Below are positions 34,632-42,921 of a DNA stretch of 64,000 nt, piece by piece. Position 1 is the first letter of the stretch; every line of letters begins with the position of its first letter. Location: assembly GCA_041390125.1 (NCBI GenBank), contig JAWKQN010000013.1, positions 118,501-182,500 of the forward strand, given 5' to 3'. A program made the position numbers and the translations under genes. The DNA is from Gemmatimonadota bacterium. Its GTDB lineage: Bacteria > Gemmatimonadota > Gemmatimonadetes > Longimicrobiales > Gaopeijiaceae. The notes below the pieces were generated by a model that worked only from the letters and a program-made list of their open reading frames with translations, did not search any database and was not told where the DNA came from.

Positions 34632-35057
34632 GTGGACGGACGCATCCCAAAGGCGCTGCGCGCGATCGCGTGCGGCGCCTTCCTTTTCCTCGGAGCTGCG
34701 GAACTCGAAGCGCAACAGGACTCCCGGGGCTTCATAGGGACGTGGCGCTGCGAGCACGCCAATGGCACGGTCCGGAACCTCATGGCGGACAACTGGAGCT
34801 ACGCGTACGTCATCCAGTTGAACGACGACGGGACGTTCATGGCCCAGGGGCAGTACTTCGCCCAGGTGATCGGCTATCCCGAGCCCTTCATGGCCCAGGG
34901 CCGCTGGCGGATCGCCCCGGACGGGATGGTGGCGCAGGGCAACACCCAACAGGGTCTTCCCTTCTTCTCCGGCGGCAACCTGGCCGGGGGCAGCTACATC
35001 TCCAACGGAGTGAGCCAGGCGGGGCAGTGGGCGTTGAAGTGCGACCGGATGGGGTAG
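34632..35057 (+). CDS. small secreted protein of unknown function
   Basis: 141 residues from a GTG, with a signal peptide (LRAIACGAFLFLGAAELEAQ). The mature part has GTWRCEHANGTVRNLMADNW and repeated short strands with Gly and Gln, ending in CDRMG. Two cysteines probably pair. It resembles small secreted lipocalin-like proteins that test out as unassigned. A truncated duplicate of its first half follows at 35114-35236. It lies just after dnaN. Confidence 0.65.
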   Translation: MDGRIPKALRAIACGAFLFLGAAELEAQQDSRGFIGTWRCEHANGTVRNLMADNWSYAYVIQLNDDGTFMAQGQYFAQVIGYPEPFMAQGRWRIAPDGMVAQGNTQQGLPFFSGGNLAGGSYISNGVSQAGQWALKCDRMG

Positions 35058-35113
35058 CTCCGGCGTTGCGCGGATGATCCCGTCCGGCCGGGTCGTGCGC
35101 GTCCTGGCGTGAG

Positions 35114-35236
35114 CGCTGGCTGTGCCAGTACGCGAACTACACCGTCCGCAACCTGATGGCGGACAACATGACCCTGGAGTACGTCGTGGACCTGCGTGGC
35201 GACGGCACGTACTACGCGTGGGCTCAGACCCTCTGA
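35114..35236 (+). pseudogene. truncated duplicate of the preceding secreted-protein gene
   Basis: Translation reads RWLCQYANYTVRNLMADN then EYVVDLRGDGTYY, ending at TGA. It aligns with GTWRCEHANGTVRNLMADN and AYVIQLNDDGTFM of the upstream protein, including the shared TVRNLMADN. It lacks a start codon, signal peptide and the second half, so it is a partial tandem duplication that has decayed. Confidence 0.7.
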
Positions 35237-35266
35237 TCGGGCAGCGCTTGATCTGATCCCTGCTCC

Positions 35267-35294
35267 TTGACACAACTGGCCAGACTGGCCAGTC
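35267..35294 (+). promoter_or_regulatory. -35 element and direct-repeat operator of a toxin-antitoxin pair
   Basis: A perfect TTGACA at 35267-35272 is followed by TGGCCAGAC (35277-35285) and TGGCCAGTC (35286-35294) in tandem. The second repeat lies within the palindrome GACTGGCCAGTC. Antitoxins of the Phd type bind such sites to repress their own operon. No clear -10 is visible at 17 bases. Confidence 0.5.
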
Positions 35295-35317
35295 TGATCT
35301 CGGCAAGGAGGATGATC

Positions 35318-35566
35318 ATGCCGAAGTGGAAGCTCGAGGATGCCAAGGACCAGTTCAGCCGCCTGGTGCGGAGGGCGATGGCAGGAGAACCCCAGCGCGT
35401 CACGCGCCGAGGCCGCGACGCGGTCGTGGTCATCTCCGCGGAGGAGTATGACCGGCTGACTCGCCCGGCCGTGGGGATCGTCGAGTTCCTGGTGGAATCT
35501 CCGCTGGCCGATGTCGGATTGGATCTTTCCAGGCCGCCTGATACTGGTCGGGACATCGATCTGTGA
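35318..35566 (+). CDS. Phd/YefM family antitoxin
   Basis: 82 residues from the ATG at 35318, which has AAGGAGG about six bases upstream. The family core is present: KWKLEDAKDQFSRLVRRAMA, then EPQRVTRRGRDAVVVISAEEYDRL (N-terminal DNA-binding half). The acidic C-terminal tail (VEFLVESPLADVGLDLS) is where Phd proteins wrap their toxin. It overlaps the downstream PIN toxin gene by four bases. Confidence 0.9.
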   Translation: MPKWKLEDAKDQFSRLVRRAMAGEPQRVTRRGRDAVVVISAEEYDRLTRPAVGIVEFLVESPLADVGLDLSRPPDTGRDIDL

Positions 35567-36006
35567 GCTTCCTGCTCGACACCTGCGTCGTCTCCGACAT
35601 CGCGAGGAGGTCCGACGAGGGTCTGTTGGTTTGGGCCGCCGCGCAGGATCCCCTCGATCTATACCTGAGCGAACTCACACTCGGAGAGATCGAGAAGGGG
35701 ATCGAGCTCCTCGCCGCGGATCACCCTCGGCGTCGCCAACTCCACGACTGGTCACGAAGAGCACTTCCCAGAGAGTTCGGACCGCGCCTGCTGCCGCTGC
35801 TTCGGCCCACCATCCTCGCATGGGGCCACCTCACGGCAGAGGCCCAGCGTTCCGGTAGGCCTCTACCCGTGATCGATGGGCTGCTCCTCGCGGCCGCCCA
35901 GGTTCATGACCTCACGTTCGTGACCCGCAACACGCGCGACGTGGACGGTCGTGGCGTCCCGGTCTTGAATCCGTACAGCGGGACCATACCACCGAGACGG
36001 GCGTGA
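35563..36006 (+). CDS. PIN domain (VapC-like) ribonuclease toxin
   Basis: 147 residues from a GTG that overlaps the antitoxin stop. The PIN acidic residues are LLDTCVVSDIARR (first Asp), SELTLGEIEKGIELL (Glu), PVIDGLLLAAAQVHDL (Asp) and TRNTRDVDG (final Asp). VapC toxins cut RNA, often tRNA. It lies with a Phd-type antitoxin rather than VapB, a common mix. The pair is outside the integron. Confidence 0.9.
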   Translation: MSFLLDTCVVSDIARRSDEGLLVWAAAQDPLDLYLSELTLGEIEKGIELLAADHPRRRQLHDWSRRALPREFGPRLLPLLRPTILAWGHLTAEAQRSGRPLPVIDGLLLAAAQVHDLTFVTRNTRDVDGRGVPVLNPYSGTIPPRRA

Positions 36007-36204
36007 CCGTCATCCTTGACCTCAGAGCGGACACCGCTGCTACGATCCCTAGGTAGGGCAGTTCACCCAAGAAGATCCCCTCGGACGCGCCGGAGGACAC
36101 AACCGGATGCGACGTTCGGGGGCGCAGGACGGGCGAAAGCTACGGTGTGGTGCCCGATCGTGTCCCGCAGGGACGTCTTCCGTCCTGGCTGTGAAGCCTC
36201 CCCC

Positions 36205-37080
36205 CTACTTCTCGATCGGCGCCCCCACCATGTTGCCCCACTCCGTCCACGACCCGTCGTAGTTGCGCACCTTGTTGTAGCCGAGCAGGTGGGTCAGCAC
36301 GAACCAGGTGTGGGAGGACCGCTCACCGATGCGGCAGTAGGCCACGACCTCGTCGTGCGGGTCCAGACCCACTTCGCCCTCGTAGATCTTCCGCAGCTCG
36401 TCCGCACTCTTGAACGTGCCGTCCTCGCTGGCCGCACGCTTCCAGGGCACGTTGGCCGCGCCCGGGATGTGTCCGCCGCGGAGCGCGCCCTCCTGCGGGT
36501 AGTCCGGCATGTGCAGCAGTTCGCCCGAATACTCCTGGGGCGAGCGCACGTCGATCAGCTTCGCGTTCTTCTTCATGTGCGCGAGCACGTCGTCACGGAA
36601 GGCGCGGATCGAACGATCCTCGCGCTGCACCACCGGATACTCCGTGCGCTGCCGGCTCGGGACGTCCGTGGTGGTGGAGCGCCCTTCGGCGAACCACTTC
36701 TTCCGTCCGCCGTCCAGCAGGCGCACGTCCGGGTGCCCGAACAGCGTGAACACCCAGAGCGCGTAGGCTGCCCACCAGTTGAAGTTGTCTCCGTAGATCA
36801 CCACGGTGTGGTCGCGCGAGATGCCCTTGGCGGACATCATCTCCGCGAAGCGCTCCCCGTCCAGGTAATCGCGCACCACCGGATCGTTCAGATCCATGTG
36901 CCAGTCGATCTTGACGGCACCGGGGATGTGGCCGGTGTCGTAGAGCAGCACGTCCTCGTCGGACTCCACCACCACCAGGTCGGGATCGTCCAGGTGGTCG
37001 GCGAGCCACTGCGTGGAGACGAGGCGGTCGGGATGGGCGAACGCGCGGAAGCGCGGATCATTGTCGACGGGAAGCGTCAT
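36205..37080 (-). CDS. thiosulfate sulfurtransferase (rhodanese, two-domain)
   Basis: 291 residues from the ATG at 37080, with AGGAG seven bases upstream. Two rhodanese domains are seen: the N-terminal one (DPDLVVVESDEDVLLYDTGHI, inactive) and the C-terminal one with active-site loop AYCRIGERSSHTWF. The loop CRxGxRS suits thiosulfate or mercaptopyruvate as donor. Segments GHIPGAVKIDWH and GHIPGAANVPWK are typical of the family. It diverges from sufE, which also handles sulfane sulfur, so the two may share a regulatory region. Confidence 0.93.
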   Translation of the reverse strand: MTLPVDNDPRFRAFAHPDRLVSTQWLADHLDDPDLVVVESDEDVLLYDTGHIPGAVKIDWHMDLNDPVVRDYLDGERFAEMMSAKGISRDHTVVIYGDNFNWWAAYALWVFTLFGHPDVRLLDGGRKKWFAEGRSTTTDVPSRQRTEYPVVQREDRSIRAFRDDVLAHMKKNAKLIDVRSPQEYSGELLHMPDYPQEGALRGGHIPGAANVPWKRAASEDGTFKSADELRKIYEGEVGLDPHDEVVAYCRIGERSSHTWFVLTHLLGYNKVRNYDGSWTEWGNMVGAPIEK

Positions 37081-37240
37081 GACGCACTCCTGGGGTCGGG
37101 GATGATGAAGAGACGATGGCCCCGGCCGCGCGAGGGGGCAACCGTCCAGCGACGGGTTCTGTCGGGCCCGGAGGCCGGAGCGGTCGAACGTGACTCCGTC
37201 GTTACGGAACCCGTGTGCGCCCCGCGGGCTACCTTGCAGC

Positions 37241-37696
37241 ATGAGCCTCCCGCCCCGACTCGCCCGCACCGTGGACCGCTTCGCCCAGGCCCCGAAGGAC
37301 CTGCGCGTGCAGGCGCTCCTCCAGTTCTCGAAGAAGGTCCCCCCGCTCCCGCCCGAGCTGGAAGGCAACCGCGACCGGCTGGAGCAGGTGCACGAATGTC
37401 AGACGCCGTTCTTCCTGTCGAGCGAGATCGACGAGGCCGGCGCCGTGCACATGCACTTCGACTGCCCACCCGAGTCCCCGACCGTGCGAGGCTTCGCCGG
37501 CATCCTGCAGGATGGCCTCGAGGGCGCGTCGGTGGACGCGGTGCTCGCGGTCCCGAACGACTTCTACGCCCGGATGGGCCTGGCCGAGGTGGTCTCCCCG
37601 CAGCGGCTGCGCGGGTTCGGCGCCATCCTGACCCGCCTCAAGCGCCAGGTGGCCGAGCGCGCCGGGCGTCCAGCGCCAGGCGGTCGTCCGACCTGA
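37241..37696 (+). CDS. SufE family sulfur acceptor protein
   Basis: 151 residues from the ATG at 37241. SufE accepts persulfide sulfur from a cysteine desulfurase; the active Cys is in VHECQTPFFLSSEI (about residue 52). Family segments are LLQFSKKVPPLPPELEGNRD and FYARMGLAEVVSPQRLRGFGAI. No desulfurase gene is in the window. The 3' end overlaps the DoxX-like gene on the other strand by 59 bases. Confidence 0.9.
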   Translation: MSLPPRLARTVDRFAQAPKDLRVQALLQFSKKVPPLPPELEGNRDRLEQVHECQTPFFLSSEIDEAGAVHMHFDCPPESPTVRGFAGILQDGLEGASVDAVLAVPNDFYARMGLAEVVSPQRLRGFGAILTRLKRQVAERAGRPAPGGRPT

Positions 37697-38090
37697 AGGA
37701 CCACAGCACGAACGTGCCGGCGAGGATGACGGCGGAGGAGTAGAACACCGGGTTGCCCCCCTCGAGCACCAGGCCCAGCGGATCGACGATGGACTTCCAG
37801 ACCGCGAGGAAGGTCACCAGCGCCACGGCCGCGAGGAACGGATAGGCCAGGGAGCGGGCGAAGCCCAGGACGACGAGCAGTCCGGCCAGGGTCTGCACCA
37901 CCCCGAACGCCTGGAGCGCGGACGGGCCCGTGAGCAGGCCCAGGTAGAAGCCCTCCGAGACCCGGACGGCGTGCTCCACGTTGGTGAGCTTGTCGCCACC
38001 CCACACCACGAGCAGCCAGCCGAGGGAGACACGGAGCGCGAGCAGCGCCCACGCGCGAGACGGGGACGCGAGCGGAACGGATCGGGACAC
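37638..38090 (-). CDS. DoxX-like integral membrane protein
   Basis: 150 residues from a GTG at 38090 with GGAGG nine bases upstream. Four membrane helices are visible (ALLALRVSLGWLLVVWGG, FGVVQTLAGLLVVLGF, FLAAVALVTFLAVWK, VFYSSAVILAGTFVLWSF). The pattern and the position of the Lys in the first loop (WGGDKLTN) resemble the DoxX/DoxD family, which handles redox or thiosulfate-linked electron flow in some species. Its last 59 bases run antisense through the end of sufE. Confidence 0.75.
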   Translation of the reverse strand: MSRSVPLASPSRAWALLALRVSLGWLLVVWGGDKLTNVEHAVRVSEGFYLGLLTGPSALQAFGVVQTLAGLLVVLGFARSLAYPFLAAVALVTFLAVWKSIVDPLGLVLEGGNPVFYSSAVILAGTFVLWSFRSDDRLALDARRARPPGA

Positions 38091-38251
38091 GGGACCGGAC
38101 CTCCACGGGCTGGGGACGTGCCCCACCAAGCCCGGAGGCGCGACGCGGGTTCCCGACCCGACCGCTGCGGCGGGAAGACGGGCGGCCGAGCCGCCCGGAC
38201 CGTCGGCCCTGGACCCGCTCCGCCGCGGGCGGACCGATCCGCCCGCCCCGG

Positions 38252-38878
38252 TCAGCCCTGGACGGCCTCGCCGCTCGCGACGCCTTCGTCCGAATCCGCC
38301 TCCGAACCCTCGTCGCCCTCGGGGGCGTCCTCCGCGAGGAGCTCCGTGGCCGTGTAGAGCGAGACCAGCTTGTGACCGGCTTCTTCGAGGCGCTCCCGCC
38401 CGCCCTCCTCGCGGTCCACCACGGTGAGGACGGCCAGCACCGTGCCGCCGGCGGCCTCCACGGCCGAGATGGCCTGGAGCGCGCTCGACCCGGTGGTCAT
38501 GGAGTCCTCCACGATCACCACCTGGGCGCCTTCGGGCTCGAAGCCGCCCTCGATGAGCTGGCCGGTCCCGTGCTCCTTGGCCTGTTTGCGCACGGAGAAG
38601 GCGTCGATCGGGTGGCCGCTCTCCCAACTGGCGCGGGCCAGGGAATACGCCACGGGGTCGGCGCCCATGGTCAGGCCGCCCACCCAATTGGGCCACAATC
38701 CTTCGGCCCACAGGGCGTCCAGGGCGACCCGCCCGGTCAGGAACTGACCCTCGGCGCTCATGGTTGTGCGCCTGGCGTCCACGTAGTAGCTCGAACGTGC
38801 GCCGCTGGCGAGGGTAAAATCGCCGCGCTTCAGCGAGCGCTCCTTCAGAAGTCGTTTGAGGCGTTCACGATGGTCCAT
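38252..38878 (-). CDS. pyrE: orotate phosphoribosyltransferase
   Basis: 208 residues from the ATG at 38878. The PRPP-binding motif is VVIVEDSMTTGSSALQAISA (about 127-146), and the catalytic Lys region is AFSVRKQAKEHGTGQLIEGG. The N-terminal GDFTLASGARSSYYVDARRT is diagnostic for PyrE. The C-terminus has a 25-residue Asp/Glu-rich tail not usual in the family. It makes OMP from orotate in pyrimidine synthesis. Its start overlaps the start of the divergent lipoprotein gene by nine bases. Confidence 0.94.
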   Translation of the reverse strand: MDHRERLKRLLKERSLKRGDFTLASGARSSYYVDARRTTMSAEGQFLTGRVALDALWAEGLWPNWVGGLTMGADPVAYSLARASWESGHPIDAFSVRKQAKEHGTGQLIEGGFEPEGAQVVIVEDSMTTGSSALQAISAVEAAGGTVLAVLTVVDREEGGRERLEEAGHKLVSLYTATELLAEDAPEGDEGSEADSDEGVASGEAVQG

Positions 38879-39958
38879 GTCCCAACGTTCGGCCCGTTCC
38901 GGGTGCGGCGTCAACCGGTGTGGGGGCCTCTGCTGCCCTTCCTTGCCCTGGTGGCGCTGGGGATCGGCGCGTGCGCCTCGGACACCGGCACCCAGCCCGG
39001 GCAGTTCCGCTTCGGGCAGCTGGGCGAGATCCGCGTGACCGTGGTCTCTCCCCTGATCGTGGTGCAGAACGGGACGGCCAGCACCCAGGGCGAGCTGCAG
39101 CAGGTGTTCTCGTGGAACTCCAACGGTGCCTGGCAGATCCTGGAGAGCGTGAGCTACCAGGGCCGGGTCGGGGACCAGGACCTCATGCGCGCACCGGGGA
39201 ATCCGGCGTTCTACCAGGGAGGGTATGCGACCCTCATCACCCACCTGAACGACACGCCGGCGCTGCAGCTCCTGGGCATCGAGGATCTCGATCCGGACCT
39301 GTCGCCCGACTGCTTCGGGGACGGTCGGGACTCGCGCTCCAAGGTCATCGTCCAGATCAGCGACTCGATCAGCGGTGGCCGCATCCGCTGGACGCGCTGC
39401 GCGGAGGGCACGCTCGGCGACCTGACGCCGGAGGGCGCGGGCCCGGGCGAGAGCGCCAGCCGCGTCGTGCAGGCCGCCGTGCTGGCCCGGGATTTCGCGC
39501 TGGGCGAGCGGTGGCAATCCCGCTACGTCGGGACGCTGCCCTTCGGCACGCTCGACAAGGGCGAGGGCTCCCTGGCCACCAGCCTGACCCAGCCGCGCGT
39601 CTTCCGGCTCGGTCCCAACGCGCCCTCGTCCTCCACCAACGCGCCCGCCGAGTTCGCGACGTTCTGGCGCCAGCACAAGGGTCAGGACCAGGCGCCCCCC
39701 AACGTGGACTGGCAGCGGCAGATGGTGGTGGTGGCCGCCATCGGGCCGGTTCCGGAGGCCGGTGATTCGATCGAGGTGCGGCGCATCGTCGAGGAGGGGT
39801 TGGGCACCACGCTGGTCGAGTTCTACGAGCGCCAGCCCGGGGACTTCTGCTCGCCGGCCTCCCGCACGCAGATCCCCTATCACATCGTCGTCGCGCCTCG
39901 CGTCACGAATTTGGTCCGCTTCGCCGACCCGCGCGTCGAGCGGGTCCCGTGCGTCTGA
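38870..39958 (+). CDS. predicted lipoprotein with a PrcB-like C-terminal domain
   Basis: 362 residues from the ATG at 38870, overlapping the divergent pyrE start by nine bases. A hydrophobic segment ends in a lipobox-like GIGAC (about residue 34). The middle is beta-rich with two Cys (LSPDCFGD, WTRCAEG). The last 100 residues (NVDWQRQMVVVAAIGPVPEA, then GTTLVEFYERQPGDFC) resemble the PrcB C-terminal fold, known from secreted stability factors for proteases. Function is inferred only at fold level. Confidence 0.7.
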   Translation: MVHVPTFGPFRVRRQPVWGPLLPFLALVALGIGACASDTGTQPGQFRFGQLGEIRVTVVSPLIVVQNGTASTQGELQQVFSWNSNGAWQILESVSYQGRVGDQDLMRAPGNPAFYQGGYATLITHLNDTPALQLLGIEDLDPDLSPDCFGDGRDSRSKVIVQISDSISGGRIRWTRCAEGTLGDLTPEGAGPGESASRVVQAAVLARDFALGERWQSRYVGTLPFGTLDKGEGSLATSLTQPRVFRLGPNAPSSSTNAPAEFATFWRQHKGQDQAPPNVDWQRQMVVVAAIGPVPEAGDSIEVRRIVEEGLGTTLVEFYERQPGDFCSPASRTQIPYHIVVAPRVTNLVRFADPRVERVPCV

Positions 39959-40022
39959 ACCAGCGGGGTCGCGGCGGTCCCGCTCCCTCGGGTCGCCCAT
40001 CGATGACCCGGAGTCGGGCCCG

Positions 40023-41432
40023 ATGACCCTGCGGCGGCGCTTCGTCCTGACGTTCGTCGCCTTCGCCCTCGCCCTCACGGTGGCGGGAGGCCTGCTGGCC
40101 TGGACCTTCACCCGCGCCCAGGTGGAGCGCGAGCTGGACGAGAAGCTCCTGGCGGTGGCCGGGATCACCGCCGACGTGGGCGGGATGGAGGGCCTGGCCG
40201 TAGGGCTGACCCCGGGCATGGAGCAGACCCAGGCCTATCAGCTCCTCGCCCAGCGTCTCCGATTGATGACCCGGTACGTGGCGGCCGCCTACCTGATCCG
40301 CCGCGACCTCCGGGTCCTGGTCTCCACCGCGCCCACCGATTCCCTCCCGATCGGCGCCCCTCTCTACGTGCTGGGGTCGCACCGCGAGGCCATCGATCGG
40401 GCCTGGGAGACCGGAAGCGCCACCTCCGACCTCTTCGACGTGGACGGTCGGCTCTACAAGTACGGCTTCGTGCGGCTGGGCGACCCCGCCGTGGCGGAGC
40501 CCTCCCTGATGATCGCCGCCCAGATCCCGGCCAACTACCAGGCCGCGCTGGTCCGGCTGCGCCGGACGCTCATCCTGGGCTCGATCGGCGCCGCGCTGCT
40601 GGCCGTCCTGCTGGCCGGGCTCCTGTCCACCCGGGTGACCAGCCCGCTCGACCGCCTCTCCCACGCCGCGCTCCGGATCCAACGGGGCCGGATGGAGGAC
40701 CCGATCCCGACCGAGGGGACGGACGAGATCGGCCGCCTCTCGCGCGCCATGGAGCGGATGCGGGTCGGACTCATCGATCAGCGACGTCAGTTGGAGCTGA
40801 TGGTGGCGCAGGTGGCCCACGAGATCCGGAACCCCCTGGGGGGCATGGAGCTGCTGGCGGCCGTGGCCGCCGATTCGGACGATCCCACGGAGCGCAGGAG
40901 GATCATCTCCCGGATCCGGGGCGAGGTGCAGGCCCTGAACACGATCATCACCGAGTTCCTGGCCTATGCCCGGCCGGCCGACGCCGAGCCGCGGCTGCAC
41001 GACGTCCGGGATCCGATCGCCGACGCCGCGGAGATCGTCCAGGCCGAGATGGGCCCCAAGGGGCGGGAGATCCGCGTGGAGGTGGCAGACGAGCCGCTCC
41101 GCGTGCGGGCCGACCCCGACCAGGTGAAGCGGCTCGTGCTCAACCTGATCCGGAACGGGGCGCAGGCGGGCAGGACCGTGTGGGTGCGGGGGCGGCGCGA
41201 GGACGGGGACGTGGTCCTGTCCGTACGCGACGACGGGCCCGGCGTGCCGGAGGAGTTGCGGGAACGCATCTTCGAGCCGTTCGTGACCGACAAGGAACAG
41301 GGCGCGGGCCTGGGACTTGCCATCGTCAAGAAGATGGCCGAGGCCAACGGAGCCCGCCTCGAGCTGGCCCCGAACGGTGCCGCTCCTGGGGAGGGCGCCG
41401 AGTTCCGGGTATATTTCGAGTCTGTTCCGTAG
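40023..41432 (+). CDS. sensor histidine kinase with HAMP domain
   Basis: 469 residues from the ATG at 40023. Two membrane helices (FVLTFVAFALALTVAGGLLA and LILGSIGAALLAVLLAGLLS, about 180-200) frame a periplasmic sensor. HAMP follows (RVTSPLDRLSHAALRIQRGR). Phospho-acceptor His is in VAHEIRNPLGGMELL (about residue 265). The ATPase boxes are NLIRNGAQAG (N), DDGPGVPEELRERIFEPF (G1/F) and GAGLGLAIVKKM (G2). It is the first of a four-gene operon with an NtrC-type regulator, a periplasmic coiled coil and an outer-membrane barrel. Confidence 0.93.
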   Translation: MTLRRRFVLTFVAFALALTVAGGLLAWTFTRAQVERELDEKLLAVAGITADVGGMEGLAVGLTPGMEQTQAYQLLAQRLRLMTRYVAAAYLIRRDLRVLVSTAPTDSLPIGAPLYVLGSHREAIDRAWETGSATSDLFDVDGRLYKYGFVRLGDPAVAEPSLMIAAQIPANYQAALVRLRRTLILGSIGAALLAVLLAGLLSTRVTSPLDRLSHAALRIQRGRMEDPIPTEGTDEIGRLSRAMERMRVGLIDQRRQLELMVAQVAHEIRNPLGGMELLAAVAADSDDPTERRRIISRIRGEVQALNTIITEFLAYARPADAEPRLHDVRDPIADAAEIVQAEMGPKGREIRVEVADEPLRVRADPDQVKRLVLNLIRNGAQAGRTVWVRGRREDGDVVLSVRDDGPGVPEELRERIFEPFVTDKEQGAGLGLAIVKKMAEANGARLELAPNGAAPGEGAEFRVYFESVP

Positions 41433-41466
41433 AGGTGTGTCCCCCGCCGCCGAACGCGGGGTGCCC

Positions 41467-42921
41467 ATGTCTTCAGCGACCTGGCAGGAAGACCTCGTGG
41501 CCCAGCTCCTGATCATCGACGACCACGACTCCATGCGGGAGGGCCTGGAGCTCCTCCTCCGGCGCCGCGGTCATCGCACCGTATCCGCGGAGAGCGGGCA
41601 GCGGGGATTGGAGCTGCTGGCCGAGATCGGGGCCGACCTGGTCATCACCGACCTCAAGATGGCCCAGGTGGACGGCATCGAGGTGCTGCGGCGCATCAAG
41701 GAGCGCCACGCCGGCACGGACGTGCTGGTCATGACCGGCTACGGCACCGTCGAGAACGCCGTCGAGGCCATGAAGCTCGGCGCGGTGGACTTCATCTCCA
41801 AGCCGTTCTCCTCCGAGGAGTTCGGCGTCAAGGTGGACCGGCTCCTGGCGGAGCGCGCCGAGCGGGCGCGCGCCAATGGCGGGAACGGATCGGCGACCTC
41901 TCCCGCACCGGACCGGCCCATCGCGACGGACCGGAGTCCCGCCGCCCGCGCCCACTTCGGCGAGCGGTACGGGGAGCTGGTCGGCGGCTCCGAGGTCATG
42001 CAGGACGTCTTCCGCTGGGTGGACCGCGTGGCCCGCTCGGACTCCACCGTCATGATCTACGGCGAGTCCGGGACGGGGAAGGAGCTCGTGGCCCGCGCCA
42101 TCCACACGCATTCGAGTCGCGCGTCCGGCCCCTTCATCCGAGTCAACTGCGGCGCGCTCTCGGAGAGCCTGCTGGATTCGGAGCTGTTCGGGCACGAGAA
42201 GGGCGCCTTCACCGGTGCCGAGCGGCAGCGCCGGGGTCGCTTCGAGCTGGCCCACGGCGGGACGCTGTTCCTGGACGAGATCGCCACCATCTCGCACAAC
42301 ACGCAGGTGCGCCTGTTGCGGGTCCTGCAGGAGCGGGAGCTCGAGCGCGTGGGCGGCGAGCAGACGGTGCCCGTGGACGTGCGCATCATCGCGGCCACCA
42401 ATGCTTCGGCCGAAGAGCTGCTGACCGAGCGCTCCTTCCGCGAGGACCTGTTCTACCGCCTGCACGTGGTGCCGCTCACGCTTCCTCCGCTGCGCGCGCG
42501 CCGCTCCGACATCCCGGTGCTCGCGCAGCACTTCCTGGAGAAGCTGCGCGAGCGCACCTGCACCTCCGTGCGGACGCTCGCGCCGTCCACGCTCGAGCGG
42601 CTGTCGCGGCACACGTGGCCAGGCAACGTGCGGGAGCTGGAGAACGTGGTGGAGCGGGCCCTGGTGCTGGCGGAGGGGGAGGTCCTGGAGGCCGGAGATC
42701 TGCCGCCGCTGGGCTCCCTCAACGGCGAGGCCCAACCGGAGGGCCCGGATCTGCCGGAGGCCGGGATGGACCTCACGGAAGAGCTGGAGCGTATCGAAGA
42801 AGGCCTGATCCGCCAGGCCCTGGAACGGGCGGGAGGCGTCAAGGCCGAGGCCGCCCGCCTGCTCCGGCTCAAGCCCAGCGCGCTCCACTACAAGCTGGCC
42901 AAGTACGGGATCGAGGGATGA
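41467..42921 (+). CDS. NtrC-type sigma-54 response regulator
   Basis: 484 residues from the ATG at 41467; a GTG at 41497 with AGGAAG upstream is an alternative start. The receiver (LLIIDDHDSMREGLELLLRR, Asp in LVITDLKMAQVDG) leads into a sigma-54 AAA+ domain: GESGTGKELVARAIH (about 199), GAFTGAERQRRG (the loop that contacts sigma-54, about 246), and FLDEIATIS. The Fis-type HTH is at the C-terminus (GGVKAEAARLLRLKPSALHY). It is the partner of the kinase encoded directly upstream. Its stop overlaps the next start. Confidence 0.95.
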   Translation: MSSATWQEDLVAQLLIIDDHDSMREGLELLLRRRGHRTVSAESGQRGLELLAEIGADLVITDLKMAQVDGIEVLRRIKERHAGTDVLVMTGYGTVENAVEAMKLGAVDFISKPFSSEEFGVKVDRLLAERAERARANGGNGSATSPAPDRPIATDRSPAARAHFGERYGELVGGSEVMQDVFRWVDRVARSDSTVMIYGESGTGKELVARAIHTHSSRASGPFIRVNCGALSESLLDSELFGHEKGAFTGAERQRRGRFELAHGGTLFLDEIATISHNTQVRLLRVLQERELERVGGEQTVPVDVRIIAATNASAEELLTERSFREDLFYRLHVVPLTLPPLRARRSDIPVLAQHFLEKLRERTCTSVRTLAPSTLERLSRHTWPGNVRELENVVERALVLAEGEVLEAGDLPPLGSLNGEAQPEGPDLPEAGMDLTEELERIEEGLIRQALERAGGVKAEAARLLRLKPSALHYKLAKYGIEG

